Below are positions 8,830 to 16,505 of a stretch of DNA of 64,000 bases, one piece after another. The notes under the pieces were generated by a model. That model was not told the origin of the DNA. It saw only the letters and a program-made list of their open reading frames with translations, and made no database searches. The position numbers were made by a program, and so were the translations under genes. How positions within the stretch are numbered: the first letter of the stretch is position 1; each line of letters opens with the position of its first letter. The stretch is taken from the NCBI RefSeq assembly GCF_000765235.1, contig NZ_JPJG01000033.1:22332-86331 (forward strand), given 5' to 3'. This DNA is from Oscillibacter sp. ER4 (GTDB lineage: Bacteria; Bacillota; Clostridia; Oscillospirales; Oscillospiraceae).

Positions 8830-9219
8830 CTATTCCAGAGTGGGTCCACGATAAGCGTCAGCCAGACCAACGCTGACCTTCAGCGCGTGATCAAACTGTT
8901 CCAGTTCTTCTCCGCTCAGCCTGCCGATCCTGCCCCGCAGTCTGGAGCGGTCCAGGGTGCGCAGCTGCTCCAGCAGGACGATGGAGCCGGGGCGCAGGGC
9001 CGCGTGTTGTCCGTCTATCCGCGCATGGGTGGGAAGCCTTGCCTTTCCCGCCCGGCTGGTAATGGGCGCCGCGATCACTGTGGGGCTGTGGCGGTTGCCC
9101 ACGTCGTTCTGCACAATGACCACAGGGCGGACGCCGCCCTGTTCAGAGCCAACTACCGGCCGCAGGTCAGCATAGTAAATGTCGCCGCGGCTGATTTCCT
9201 GTCTGCAATATATTTTCAT
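8830..9219 (-). CDS. MazF/PemK-family toxin-like endoribonuclease
   Basis: 129 residues from ATG 9219 (AAGGAGGTGT ribosome site). Typical PemK/MazF features are present: RGDIYYADL at residues 11-19 followed by GSEQGGVRPVVIVQND, then PTVIAAPITS and the SIVLLEQLRTLDRSRL segment. MazF enzymes cleave mRNA at short sequences. No MazE-like antitoxin ORF is visible directly upstream; the nearest gene downstream is the SHOCT-like protein. It may be an orphan, or rely on an unrecognised partner. Confidence 0.88.
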   Translation of the reverse strand: MKIYCRQEISRGDIYYADLRPVVGSEQGGVRPVVIVQNDVGNRHSPTVIAAPITSRAGKARLPTHARIDGQHAALRPGSIVLLEQLRTLDRSRLRGRIGRLSGEELEQFDHALKVSVGLADAYRGPTLE

Positions 9220-9315
9220 GGAATACACCTCCTTGTATCTTGGGCTTAATATCACAAAAATAGGGACCGCTTCCGCATCTCCCGCACTTGGTTGGAATGG
9301 CTGCTCGTATGGCAT

Positions 9316-9928
9316 GTTCCGGTCAGTAAACGGGTTTTAGACAGAAGCGATCCCCATTGCTTCTGATATTAAGACTTCACATTTGTGTTGTCTTCTTCTG
9401 CGCTCGTATTCGACACTACTCCCCCAAGCGCGGAGCCAGCGCATACAGCGCCAACTCATAGGGCGATCTGTCTGAACCACGGCTGGCTTCACCGCGTCAT
9501 GGGAGTCTCACCCCCGGCAGGATCTCTGTCGGCCGCCCTCCTTGCGTGGTCCCCATTCCGGTGGGGGCTGGGACTGGACGGAAGTATCATTGTCCCTGAC
9601 GGAGTCATTGCGATACAGCTTGCCATCGGCTGTTTTGTGGACGGATGGACCCGCTTGGCACCTTATTTGGCCGTCGTTGATAGAGGGATAATCCGGCAGG
9701 CTGGCACAACCGAACAAAAATGTATAGGTGACCTCGTTTGCAGCCTGTACCAGAACCTCTACAGGTGGTCTTGGCGCATCCTCCAGCGTCGCTTGCCCCT
9801 TTTCAGAAGAGGCCCCGTCAGGAAGGTATTCAGACAATCGGATGTTCAATTTTCAAGGTGCTTGATGAGGTAGCTTATACCCCCTCACTTTCTTTCCCGT
9901 TGAAAAAGGGAATCCACAAAAACAAAAT
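9316..9928 (-). other. Gene-poor stretch with one doubtful ORF
   Basis: A frame of 113 codons runs from a TTG at 9849 to 9508 on the minus strand (protein beginning MNIRLSEYLPDG). It has no clear ribosome site, so it is only a possible gene. Around 9344-9365 there is a short inverted repeat (AGAAGC/GCTTCT) that could form a small hairpin. The 9880-9960 end is AT-rich. Nothing else was recognised. Confidence 0.3.
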
Positions 9929-10390
9929 TTACTTTTTCAGAAATTTTTTGATTTTCCCTAAGATATTTCGTTCCCGATAGCTTACCGCCTGCTGTGAAAG
10001 TCCAAGCAGTTCTGCGACTTGTGATTGTGAGCATTCTTGCCAAAAACGAAGGAGGATGAGCTGACGCTCATCCTCCTTCAGCAGTGCTACTGCCTGTCTG
10101 AGAAGTTCGTTCTCAATGCTTCTCATAAGATGCTCCTCTGGAGTAGGATCTTCATTTGAAAACTGCCGCTTCTCATCTTCGACCAGGCGTTCATAGGAAT
10201 CTTCCCGGCCAGGAATGAAATGTGCAGTTTTTGTTTCTGGGTCATAGACAAAGCGCTCCTGCTTCAGATCCACTTCCTGGTATTCTTCTTTTCGATCCCC
10301 TTTTCGAAGTACACTGAGAACTTCTGGCGGAATTTCAATGCCTGGATATAATTTTTCATAATTAATATGGTATTTATCTCGCCTTGCCAT
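9929..10390 (-). CDS. Sigma-70-like factor (region 4 type)
   Basis: About 153 residues from ATG 10390, with a GGAGGAAAG ribosome site. The C-terminal half has a sigma region 4 helix-turn-helix: LKEDERQLILLRFWQE, then SQSQVAELLGLSQQAVSYRE. The N-terminal half (YPGIEIPPEVLSVLRKGDRKEEY, KTAHFIPGREDSYERL) is typical of small sigma-like proteins carried by clostridial integrative elements. It probably directs transcription of element genes. A perfect 16-bp inverted repeat lies immediately upstream of the ribosome site. Confidence 0.8.
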   Translation of the reverse strand: MARRDKYHINYEKLYPGIEIPPEVLSVLRKGDRKEEYQEVDLKQERFVYDPETKTAHFIPGREDSYERLVEDEKRQFSNEDPTPEEHLMRSIENELLRQAVALLKEDERQLILLRFWQECSQSQVAELLGLSQQAVSYRERNILGKIKKFLKK

Positions 10391-10405
10391 TTGCCTTTCC
10401 TCCAA

Positions 10406-10442
10406 ATTTCAAGATTTTGATAGCGAATCAAAATCTTGAAAT
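10406..10442. promoter_or_regulatory. 16-bp perfect inverted repeat upstream of the sigma-like gene
   Basis: ATTTCAAGATTTTGAT (10406-10421) is repeated inverted at 10427-10442 with only a five-base spacer. It sits a few bases upstream of the GGAGGAAAG ribosome site of the gene starting at 10390. As DNA it could be an operator. As RNA it would be a strong hairpin next to the ribosome site. No T-tract follows it on the minus strand. Confidence 0.75.
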
Positions 10443-10508
10443 CAGGGGTACTTGGCGATATAAGCCTCCCAGCCCATGCCGGCCCTCCCAGTGCCGGGCA
10501 GAAAAATA

Positions 10509-10601
10509 GCCGGGGACGCATTTCTGCATCCCCGGCCGATCCCCGCCGCCATATTGCGGCAGGAATACAGCGGGCCGGGACACTTTACAGCGTCCCGGCC
10601 C
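10509..10601. terminator. Cluster of three GC-rich hairpins between genes
   Basis: Three inverted repeats follow one another: GCCGGGGACGCA at 10509-10520 with its near-complement at 10525-10536, a short GCCGC/GCGGC pair at about 10546-10561, and GGGCCGGGAC at 10572-10581 with GTCCCGGCCC at 10592-10601. They lie in the 280-base gap between the gene ending at 10707 and the sigma-like gene. None has a long T-tract, so termination is likely but not certain. The rest of the 10443-10706 gap shows no gene. Confidence 0.45.
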
Positions 10602-10706
10602 TTGTCAGCTGGTCCTATTCATTTTTGCGCATACCTGCCACTGTACTGAGTATAGCAGAGGCAAAGTCGGAAGGGAGTAGGGATTTCGTCGGTTTTTCAT
10701 CGGGAA

Positions 10707-11249
10707 TCAGTCGGGATAAAGTCGGGGCAGCTCCAATTCTTCCTGAAGTTCCGGCACAGCATAACCAAAAAGGCAGAGGGACAATAAGAAGATCGCCTCG
10801 CGCTTCCGGTCATAGAATACGCTTCGCTCCATATTCAACTCATCCAGCAGTTCCTTTTCTGTGCTGTTGAAACGGTGGATAAATTGTTTGGTCAAGATCT
10901 CATAGTAAAGTTCCCCCCGGTCAGGGTATCGTTTCAAGCGGAGAAGGGCACGGTCGATCACATCCACCAGCATCCGGTTTTCCATCACGCAGCAGACCCG
11001 TTCCTCAAACTCCTGCAGATCCATATCCGGGGCGAAGCTTTGCAGATAGATAAGCCCGGTATCAGCGTCCTGAGCGCCCAGCTCCCAGGCATATTCATGC
11101 AGTTCCTCCACCCGCTCACTGAGGACCCACACCACATCCCGGTAGATTTTCAATATCAGCTTTACCCGGTGATAGGCCAGCTGGCTGTCAAATCCAAGGG
11201 TCGCCATCTGCCTTTTACATTTCTGCACAGTGGAGCTTTCTTTTCTCAT
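10707..11249 (-). CDS. Hypothetical phage/ICE-type regulatory protein
   Basis: 180 residues with an AGGAGGAG ribosome site. It is mostly alpha-helical. The C-terminal region (STEKELLDELNMERSVFYDRKREAIFLLSLCLFG) resembles the sigma-like helix-turn-helix of phage late regulators of the ArpU/RinA type. That resemblance is loose. A GTTCGC-N6-GCGAAC palindrome lies 20 bases upstream of its start, matching one in front of the ImmR-type repressor gene, so this gene is probably under that repressor's control. Confidence 0.55.
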   Translation of the reverse strand: MRKESSTVQKCKRQMATLGFDSQLAYHRVKLILKIYRDVVWVLSERVEELHEYAWELGAQDADTGLIYLQSFAPDMDLQEFEERVCCVMENRMLVDVIDRALLRLKRYPDRGELYYEILTKQFIHRFNSTEKELLDELNMERSVFYDRKREAIFLLSLCLFGYAVPELQEELELPRLYPD

Positions 11250-11268
11250 GCCATTCTCCTCCTCCCAT

Positions 11269-11286
11269 GTTCGCTAAACTGCGAAC
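11269..11286. promoter_or_regulatory. Candidate ImmR-type operator, copy 1
   Basis: A perfect 18-base palindromic site, GTTCGC-N6-GCGAAC, lies 20 bases upstream of the start codon of the gene ending at 10707. A second copy with one mismatch lies in the leader of the repressor gene at 12372-12389. Sharing of the motif and its positions suggest repressor binding; this is inference. Confidence 0.6.
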
Positions 11287-11363
11287 AAAATGCATACAAC
11301 AAAGCCTGTGAACATTGGTGCGGCCGCGCCCCTCTCTTAGGAGAAGGGCTTGCCGTACCAAAC

Positions 11364-11978
11364 TTATATGAGATTGCGTGTTTCCAACCGAATACGCATG
11401 GCCTGCTTGGAGACTTGGAAGATCTGAGCCATTTCCGCAACCAGCTGCTCATTGCTCCTGCCTGCACGCAAACGGTAAAAACTTCTTTTGATTTGCGGCA
11501 GGGGCATGAGGAGAGCAGTAGCCAAAGCATCCGCCTGCCATTCGACCAGACCGTGGCTTTCATCCAAAGATGTCTTTCCTTCATAGGCAGCCACATCGCC
11601 TGTGCCGGAGTACAGCTTCTGGTGCAGGACCCAGTGCCCCAATTCGTGAGCACAGGTGAACCGCAGCCTGCCGAGGAGCCTGTCCACACAAAGCCGCTCC
11701 TCCACCAGGATCGTTCCGGCCTTGACTGCAATCAAACGGTAGCGTTTTTCATCTTGGTCGTATAAAATAGCCGCTCCTTCATCAAAAATCGTTTCCCCAA
11801 GGATGCTCCCGTTTTTGCGTAGGCAATGATATTCCAGAGTTAGATCAAACTTGGTCTCTATGATAGTTTCAATGGGAACTGCCTGGGGAGGCCCGTCCAA
11901 CAAAACGGGATCATACTCTTGCAGGATCTTCCGTCCAATGGTTTCAATTGCGTCCAATCGATACTTTGGTACAGACAA
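11364..11978 (-). CDS. ImmA/IrrE-family metallopeptidase
   Basis: 204 residues, probable TTG start at 11978 behind a GGGGGGA ribosome site. The zinc-protease motif HELGH is at residues 111-115 within FTCAHELGHWVLHQ, and the third ligand probably lies in VEWQADALATALLMP. In ICEBs1-type systems ImmA cleaves the partner repressor ImmR to release element genes after DNA damage or quorum signals. The adjacent upstream gene is an Xre-type repressor, fitting that pairing. Confidence 0.88.
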   Translation of the reverse strand: MSVPKYRLDAIETIGRKILQEYDPVLLDGPPQAVPIETIIETKFDLTLEYHCLRKNGSILGETIFDEGAAILYDQDEKRYRLIAVKAGTILVEERLCVDRLLGRLRFTCAHELGHWVLHQKLYSGTGDVAAYEGKTSLDESHGLVEWQADALATALLMPLPQIKRSFYRLRAGRSNEQLVAEMAQIFQVSKQAMRIRLETRNLI

Positions 11979-11990
11979 GAAAATCCCCCC

Positions 11991-12350
11991 TTAGTTCTGG
12001 CGGTTCTGCAGCATTTCCATAAATGCCTTCCATTCCTCATCGGTAGCATCTACTTCCTTTGCCACTCTCAATGCTGCGCGGACGATGTCATGCTGGCGGA
12101 TATAGTCAGGCAGGTCGGCCGGAACCGTCTGCCTGGAATCTGCGGCCAGATCAAGCAGCATTTCATGCTCCTGCTTATCCAATTCCAGAAAAGAAGAGAT
12201 CCGCTCTACAAACGCTCCCTCTGGCGCTGGCCGGCGACCCTGCTCAATATCACACAGGTACCCATTGGAGATACCGAGGTGTTTCGCGGTATCCCGGAGA
12301 TTTAATTTGGCCTCTTTGCGCCGTGTGCTGATGAAAGCTCCAAAGGTCAC
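11991..12350 (-). CDS. Xre-family repressor (ImmR-like)
   Basis: 119 residues with a GTG start and AAGGAGGGAG ribosome site. The N-terminal helix-turn-helix reads LRDTAKHLGISNGYLCDIEQGRRP (shown here as positions 19-42 of the protein; key elements LGISNGYLCDIEQG). The C-terminus is helical and acidic. It precedes an ImmA-type protease by 12 bases, so the pair probably controls the element's excision and transfer. A palindrome resembling its operator lies in its own leader, which suggests autoregulation. Confidence 0.88.
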   Translation of the reverse strand: MTFGAFISTRRKEAKLNLRDTAKHLGISNGYLCDIEQGRRPAPEGAFVERISSFLELDKQEHEMLLDLAADSRQTVPADLPDYIRQHDIVRAALRVAKEVDATDEEWKAFMEMLQNRQN

Positions 12351-12371
12351 TGGTCTCCCTCCTTCATAGAG

Positions 12372-12389
12372 TTTCGCTGGCTTGCGAAC
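12372..12389. promoter_or_regulatory. Candidate ImmR-type operator, copy 2
   Basis: TTTCGC-N6-GCGAAC, one mismatch from the perfect palindrome at 11269-11286. It lies just downstream of the -10 box of the repressor promoter, where a bound protein would block transcription start. This supports autoregulation of the repressor. Confidence 0.6.
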
Positions 12390-12400
12390 ATCTTGTTTAT

Positions 12401-12429
12401 ATTATAACTGGCACATCCGTTCGATACAA
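12401..12429 (-). promoter_or_regulatory. Promoter of the repressor/protease pair
   Basis: On the minus strand TTGTAT (12424-12429) and TATAAT (12401-12406) are 17 bases apart. The start codon of the Xre gene lies about 50 bases downstream. Confidence 0.7.
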
Positions 12430-12433
12430 GGGC

Positions 12434-12478
12434 AAAAAAGAAAGCAGGGGCCAGGTGTTAAAATTCCATAACACCTGG
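12434..12478 (-). terminator. Rho-independent terminator after the WYL gene
   Basis: The arms CCAGGTGTTA (12451-12460) and TAACACCTGG (12469-12478) form a ten-base stem with an eight-base loop. On the minus strand it is followed by a short C/T stretch and a run of T at about 12434-12439. It sits 9 bases past the stop of the WYL gene and would end the long minus-strand transcript. Confidence 0.8.
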
Positions 12479-12486
12479 TCCCTGTT

Positions 12487-13449
12487 TTAGAGAAACCTGT
12501 GGGCGATCCGCTTCATTTCTTCTACACACTCTTGGGGTGCTATAATCTGAATCCCGCCCATAAATTTGAATACCCAGCCGTAAAAGGTGCCGCTTGGGTC
12601 GACTTCAATGTTTGCCGTAAAGTGTTCCTCGTCATATGTACGGGTTGGCACAGCTTCTCCATAATGGTCTATAATGGTTTTCATCAGCTTGTTCTCACAG
12701 AGCAGTTCAACGGAAATTGTGCGGTCAGCAGCAAACATATCAACGATCTTGTTGGTGTAGCCCGCCACATCAAAGTCTTCATCGGGTGTAAAGCCGGAGG
12801 GAAGTATCTTGATCCCCGACAGGCGGTCTACTCGGAAGTGGGCCATCCGCTGGTGTTTGTGAGAAAAGCCGATCAGGTAATAGTGGTCATTCTTCCATTC
12901 CAAAGCGTAAGGGTCCAGTTTATAGAGGTAACCGCCATGCTTGAGAACTCGTTTTTTCTCTGGCGTATATTCATAATACTGGAACTGGATCTGTCGCTTC
13001 TCCAAGATCGCCGTTTGGATGGCATCAATGATGTAATAGACTTGCTCATTGTCCGGTTTCACCCGGCTGGACAGGCTGGCGAGCTGCCGAAGCTGCTCTG
13101 CCTGATGTGTGTTGGTCAGACGGCATAATTTCTGTACCAGTTCCTCGGATTTCTTGGCAGAAATGATCTTCGAGGATGCTACTGCGTCTGTCAGCATTTT
13201 CAGTTCTGGATACTCAAACAGGCGGCTTCCCATAAAATATTGGTTTTGGGTACTCTTGGCCACCACAATATCAATTCCTGCATCGATCAGCGCATTGGTA
13301 TCCGCGTAAACAGTCTGCCGCACTGCCTGAATTCCTTTTCCATTCAGATGGGCAATGATGTCAGATACTGTGGCAGGATGGTTTTCATCGGTCCGCTCAT
13401 AGAGAAACCGGAGTAATTCCAGTATCCTCATATTTGTTGAATTCTGCAT
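12487..13449 (-). CDS. WYL-domain transcriptional regulator
   Basis: 320 residues. The N-terminal winged helix (MRILELLRFLYERTDENHPATVSDI, main elements LLRFLYERT and VSDIIAHL) is followed by a WYL domain with KRQIQFQYYEYTPEKKRVL, YLYKLDPYALEWKNDHYYLIG and the FRVDRLSGI segment, and a C-terminal WCX-like extension. WYL regulators control defence loci in several phyla, sensing ligands or nucleic acid. The gene follows the end of the immunity array by 28 bases on the same strand with a strong GAGGAGGTG ribosome site, so it may share its transcript or regulate it. Confidence 0.9.
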   Translation of the reverse strand: MQNSTNMRILELLRFLYERTDENHPATVSDIIAHLNGKGIQAVRQTVYADTNALIDAGIDIVVAKSTQNQYFMGSRLFEYPELKMLTDAVASSKIISAKKSEELVQKLCRLTNTHQAEQLRQLASLSSRVKPDNEQVYYIIDAIQTAILEKRQIQFQYYEYTPEKKRVLKHGGYLYKLDPYALEWKNDHYYLIGFSHKHQRMAHFRVDRLSGIKILPSGFTPDEDFDVAGYTNKIVDMFAADRTISVELLCENKLMKTIIDHYGEAVPTRTYDEEHFTANIEVDPSGTFYGWVFKFMGGIQIIAPQECVEEMKRIAHRFL

Positions 13450-13477
13450 ACTTCACCTCCTCGATTCTTAAAATGGC

Positions 13478-13618
13478 CTATTTTGTATGGTGTCCGGCCC
13501 CAAAGACCAGCAGCAGGGTAGCAGCACAGAGAAGCAGGCCCATCCAATTCCGGTCTACGATCAGCTTGATTACCGCCACAAGCAGCAGTCCGCCCACCAG
13601 GAGCACAACGCCGTTCAT
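13478..13618 (-). CDS. 46-residue small membrane protein
   Basis: A short ORF immediately after the DUF4261 gene: its ATG at 13618 abuts that gene's TGA, and the ribosome site GGAGGACG lies inside the end of that gene. The protein has two hydrophobic segments, GVVLLVGGLLLVAVIKLIV and MGLLLCAATLLLVFGAG, separated by a short DRNW turn, so it should be a hairpin membrane protein. It is the last gene of the immunity array. Small two-span proteins such as Imm17 occur among immunity proteins, so a similar role is possible. Confidence 0.7.
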   Translation of the reverse strand: MNGVVLLVGGLLLVAVIKLIVDRNWMGLLLCAATLLLVFGAGHHTK

Positions 13619-14497
13619 TCAGCGTCCTCCCGAGGCATAGTTCCCCATGTGGATGTCCAGCACCCCTCTGGGCGGCTGGATCAGGGCGTCCTCATACTGG
13701 CACTTCCACTGGAGCTCCCGGCTCATCTGTCCATTCTCCACACCATCTACGGTTTCCCCATCCTGAATGGGGTTATTATGCTCCAGAATATAGGACGCCG
13801 CATTATAGGCGTGGTTTACCACCCAGTTGGGGTCCATGCCGTGGAAGTGGTACTGGAGGTCCGGCAAAAACAGGGTGCTCATGCCAACCGTGTCGATGAG
13901 CATATCCTCGGTTCCCTCGATGTTGAAGAAGCGCACATTGACGCCAAAGCGGATGAAGCGGTCCGAGCCCTCAATCTGGTGGGAGCGAACATCCTCCGCC
14001 AGAAACAGCTTGCCGCAGTTCTGGAAATAGAACGCCTCACAGGTAGGATACAGCTCCGCCAGAGCATCCAAGAAGTCGGCGTCCAGGTTGGCCCGCTCCA
14101 GTGCCGGAAGGGCCGCAGCCAGCATATCGGTGGCCACCACCTGATATTTGCACTCCCGGAAGATCCGCTCCCGATCCTCCTGGCAGTCCCACATCTGGCT
14201 CATGAGAAACGCGTCAAAGCCCTTGCCTTTGAACTTGTCGCAGCCCGTCACCATCAGCTGCACCGGAACCTTGCCGTCCTTGAACTCCGCAATATGGTCC
14301 TGCGCGGCAAAGCCAGCCATTTTCTTATCATAACAGAAGCACTCTGCTGATCCGATGTGTTTCCCCATTGCGGCAGTCATTTTTTCTTTGTCCGGCATTT
14401 CCACCGGCTCTTTGAACAGCATCTGAACGAGATAGGGGCCGCCGGGCTGGGGGCCTTTTTTGTCATCCAGGTTTTGGTGAAATACTTTATTGCTCAT
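13619..14497 (-). CDS. DUF4261-family immunity-like protein
   Basis: About 292 residues from ATG 14497 (ATGA overlap with the upstream gene, GGAGGAAACC ribosome site); a longer frame to 14599 is not needed. It has the DUF4261 look: an N-terminal GPYLVQMLFKEPVEMPDKEKM, a central region on a cytosolic alpha/beta fold, then RFIRFGVNVRFFNIEGTEDM and MSTLFLPDLQYHFHGMDPN. DUF4261 proteins recur in polymorphic-toxin immunity loci. The same family occurs as a domain inside the 2060-residue polyimmunity protein of this array. Confidence 0.75.
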   Translation of the reverse strand: MSNKVFHQNLDDKKGPQPGGPYLVQMLFKEPVEMPDKEKMTAAMGKHIGSAECFCYDKKMAGFAAQDHIAEFKDGKVPVQLMVTGCDKFKGKGFDAFLMSQMWDCQEDRERIFRECKYQVVATDMLAAALPALERANLDADFLDALAELYPTCEAFYFQNCGKLFLAEDVRSHQIEGSDRFIRFGVNVRFFNIEGTEDMLIDTVGMSTLFLPDLQYHFHGMDPNWVVNHAYNAASYILEHNNPIQDGETVDGVENGQMSRELQWKCQYEDALIQPPRGVLDIHMGNYASGGR

Positions 14498-15369
14498 TTG
14501 GTTTCCTCCTTCTTCTCCGGGAACAGCTTCCACCGGAACTCCAGCTCTCTCTGGACAAACTCCTTCGGCAGGCCCCGGGGATTGGCGATGAGATACCATA
14601 CCCGAAAGGTGCGCTTCTTCGGATCTGTCTCCTGCCGGTAGAGCTGATAGCCCGCCTCATCCTCCTGTGTCCACTGTCCTGTCTGCCGCTTGGCCTGCAC
14701 AAATGGTTCCACCACCTTGTCCAGTTCCTCTTTGGTGCGGCTTGAGGCCCAGGCTTGATCCACATCATTGGCGTGGGAGAGGTGGAACAACATCGAACCC
14801 ATCCAGTTCTTTGCCTTGTGCTCCGGTGTTCCGCGTAATTCCGATTGACGGCGGTACTCCGCCAGCTGCTCTGGTGTTCCGTACCGTTCCACCATCTGCT
14901 CATCCACATGAATGCACCAGCTGTAATCCTCCGGCTGGATAAAGGGGGCGCAGACCGGCTGGAGCGCCTCTGCTGGGTCCACCTCAAAATGGTCGATAAA
15001 GTCAAGGTAGTGGGCTTGGATCAGGGGCAGAAAGGTGTCCAGCAGCCCGGTGTTCAGCCGCAGGTCCTCTGTCAGCATCTGAAAGAATGAACCGCCTGTT
15101 GTCGGTTCTATTTTGAAAGAGTAGAGCCGGTCATCTCCCTGCTTTATGATACAGGTGAAGCCCACCTCCACATTTCCATGGCCAATTTCGTAGTCTATGT
15201 AGTTGTAGCGCCTCCGGTCAAACCATATCTGATAGGTCAGCCCGTTTTTCATTTTCTTTTTGAAGTCGCCTTTTTTCAGCCGCTTCCAGCCCTTTTCCTC
15301 CAGGCCCAGGCCATTCCACAGGTAGTCCAGGGCCTCCTGAAATAGATCTACTGGGCGCTTTTGCTCCAC
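14494..15369 (-). CDS. Unrecognised immunity-array protein
   Basis: About 291 residues. The frame extends to GTG 15378, but GTG 15369 has an AGGAGG ribosome site at the proper distance and is preferred. The N-terminal half begins KRPVDLFQEALDYLWNGLGLEEKGW and contains a WFDRRRYNYIDYEIG strand region. The C-terminal half is helical with FRVWYLIANPRGLPKEF. I do not recognise a family. Co-direction and ATGA coupling to the DUF4261 gene place it in the island. Confidence 0.75.
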   Translation of the reverse strand: MEQKRPVDLFQEALDYLWNGLGLEEKGWKRLKKGDFKKKMKNGLTYQIWFDRRRYNYIDYEIGHGNVEVGFTCIIKQGDDRLYSFKIEPTTGGSFFQMLTEDLRLNTGLLDTFLPLIQAHYLDFIDHFEVDPAEALQPVCAPFIQPEDYSWCIHVDEQMVERYGTPEQLAEYRRQSELRGTPEHKAKNWMGSMLFHLSHANDVDQAWASSRTKEELDKVVEPFVQAKRQTGQWTQEDEAGYQLYRQETDPKKRTFRVWYLIANPRGLPKEFVQRELEFRWKLFPEKKEETK

Positions 15370-15395
15370 GGTCTCCACCTCCTGGCGAATCCTCT

Positions 15396-16175
15396 TTAAT
15401 AGTCAAGCAGGATGGGCACCTGCTGTTCCTCTGCAAATCGCATGGCCCGCCAGAACATGGAGAAGGCAAACTTGGCCAGGGATTGGGTGTCATACTGGGT
15501 GTGTTCCGGGATGTCCGCCTTGCTGTACTGTCCGTCCGGGCCTACGGTCCCGTCTACCGGGTACCCTTCCGTATCCGCCCAACCAAGGATGGTATCCTCA
15601 TCGGCCTGCCATGCCAGCTGGTTCAGCTTCTCCAGCTCCTTCCGCAGTCCGCCCAGGGTGGCGATCATTGCCTGATCATCGGTGGGCAGAGGTGCCTGAA
15701 AGAAGAAGGGGTCCGCCAGAGGCAGCCACCAGGTAGCCCCATGGAACAGGGACCACACCCGCTCCTCGTCCGATGCAAGACGGGCGACCAGGGGATGCTC
15801 CCCGAAGCTCCAGTCCTTCTCCACAGTGGAAGGCACCGGCTCATTGTATGTATGGCAGGCAGCCACCAGAAGCATAGCGCCGAAGGCATCCCAATCCGGC
15901 TTGTCGGTGTAATAGGGCTTCTCATTATCTTCCGGCCAGGGGGTGTAGGGGGGCTGGCCCGGTTGAGAAATGGCGCTCAAGATCTGATCCCGCCAGTTCT
16001 CCACTGCAGCCTGAACCTCAGCTGGGGACATTTCTTCCTCGTTATCAGCAGCTTCTCCATCCGGCGTGATCCGGTTGAAGGCATATCCGTTTTCCTCCGC
16101 CCACTGCTGAACAACAGTTTTCCAGTTGTGAGAATAGTACCGGGTCAATGTCCCGGCGTAAATGTCAAGTCCCAT
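15396..16175 (-). CDS. Unrecognised immunity-array protein
   Basis: 259 residues, AAAAGGAG ribosome site. It begins MGLDIYAGTLTRYYSHNW, a start seen in small conserved proteins of unknown function. A central segment is rich in Trp and aromatic residues (FHGATWWLPLADPFFFQAPL) and it ends FSMFWRAMRFAEEQQVPILLDY. It appears soluble, with no signal peptide. No function can be given beyond its position in the immunity array. Confidence 0.72.
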   Translation of the reverse strand: MGLDIYAGTLTRYYSHNWKTVVQQWAEENGYAFNRITPDGEAADNEEEMSPAEVQAAVENWRDQILSAISQPGQPPYTPWPEDNEKPYYTDKPDWDAFGAMLLVAACHTYNEPVPSTVEKDWSFGEHPLVARLASDEERVWSLFHGATWWLPLADPFFFQAPLPTDDQAMIATLGGLRKELEKLNQLAWQADEDTILGWADTEGYPVDGTVGPDGQYSKADIPEHTQYDTQSLAKFAFSMFWRAMRFAEEQQVPILLDY

Positions 16176-16199
16176 AAGTTTTTCTCCTTTTCTGTTTTA

Positions 16200-16505
16200 T
16201 CAAAGCCGTTCCAGGGTACAGTCGTGCCCGGAATGGTCTGTATCCAAAATGATTTCCACAAGGGTGTCCATAGTCTCTTTCCCGAGATTACGGACGCTTT
16301 TTTCATAGGCCAACCACTGGATGTGGATGGGTCGTCCATACGCATGCCGCCCGAAACCGCCCCGGAGAATATCGTTAAAGGCGTTCAGGTTCCGACCGAT
16401 CTTCCGGTCCAAACCGAGGGTAAATACCCGCTCCACCTCGTCATAAAAACCGGCCATGTTGGAAAAGCGGCGGCCGTCGATGGTGAACACCTCTCTCATG
16501 TCCAT
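16200..16505 (-). CDS. Barstar-family inhibitor
   Basis: 101 residues. It shows the barstar pattern: an N-terminal FTIDGRRFSNMAGFYDEVER, then RNLNAFNDILRGGFGRHAYG with the conserved Asn-Ala-Phe-Asp-like helix, and a C-terminal segment with GHDC. Barstar-type proteins bind and block RNase toxins of the barnase type, filling the active site with an acidic helix. This makes it one of the clearest toxin-immunity calls in the array. Its ATG lies 10 bases inside the preceding gene. Confidence 0.85.
   Translation of the reverse strand: MDMREVFTIDGRRFSNMAGFYDEVERVFTLGLDRKIGRNLNAFNDILRGGFGRHAYGRPIHIQWLAYEKSVRNLGKETMDTLVEIILDTDHSGHDCTLERL

Noticed and set aside
9385..9873. Plus-strand frame of 162 codons
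   Set aside because: No ribosome site, no recognisable domain, and on the strand opposite to all neighbours.
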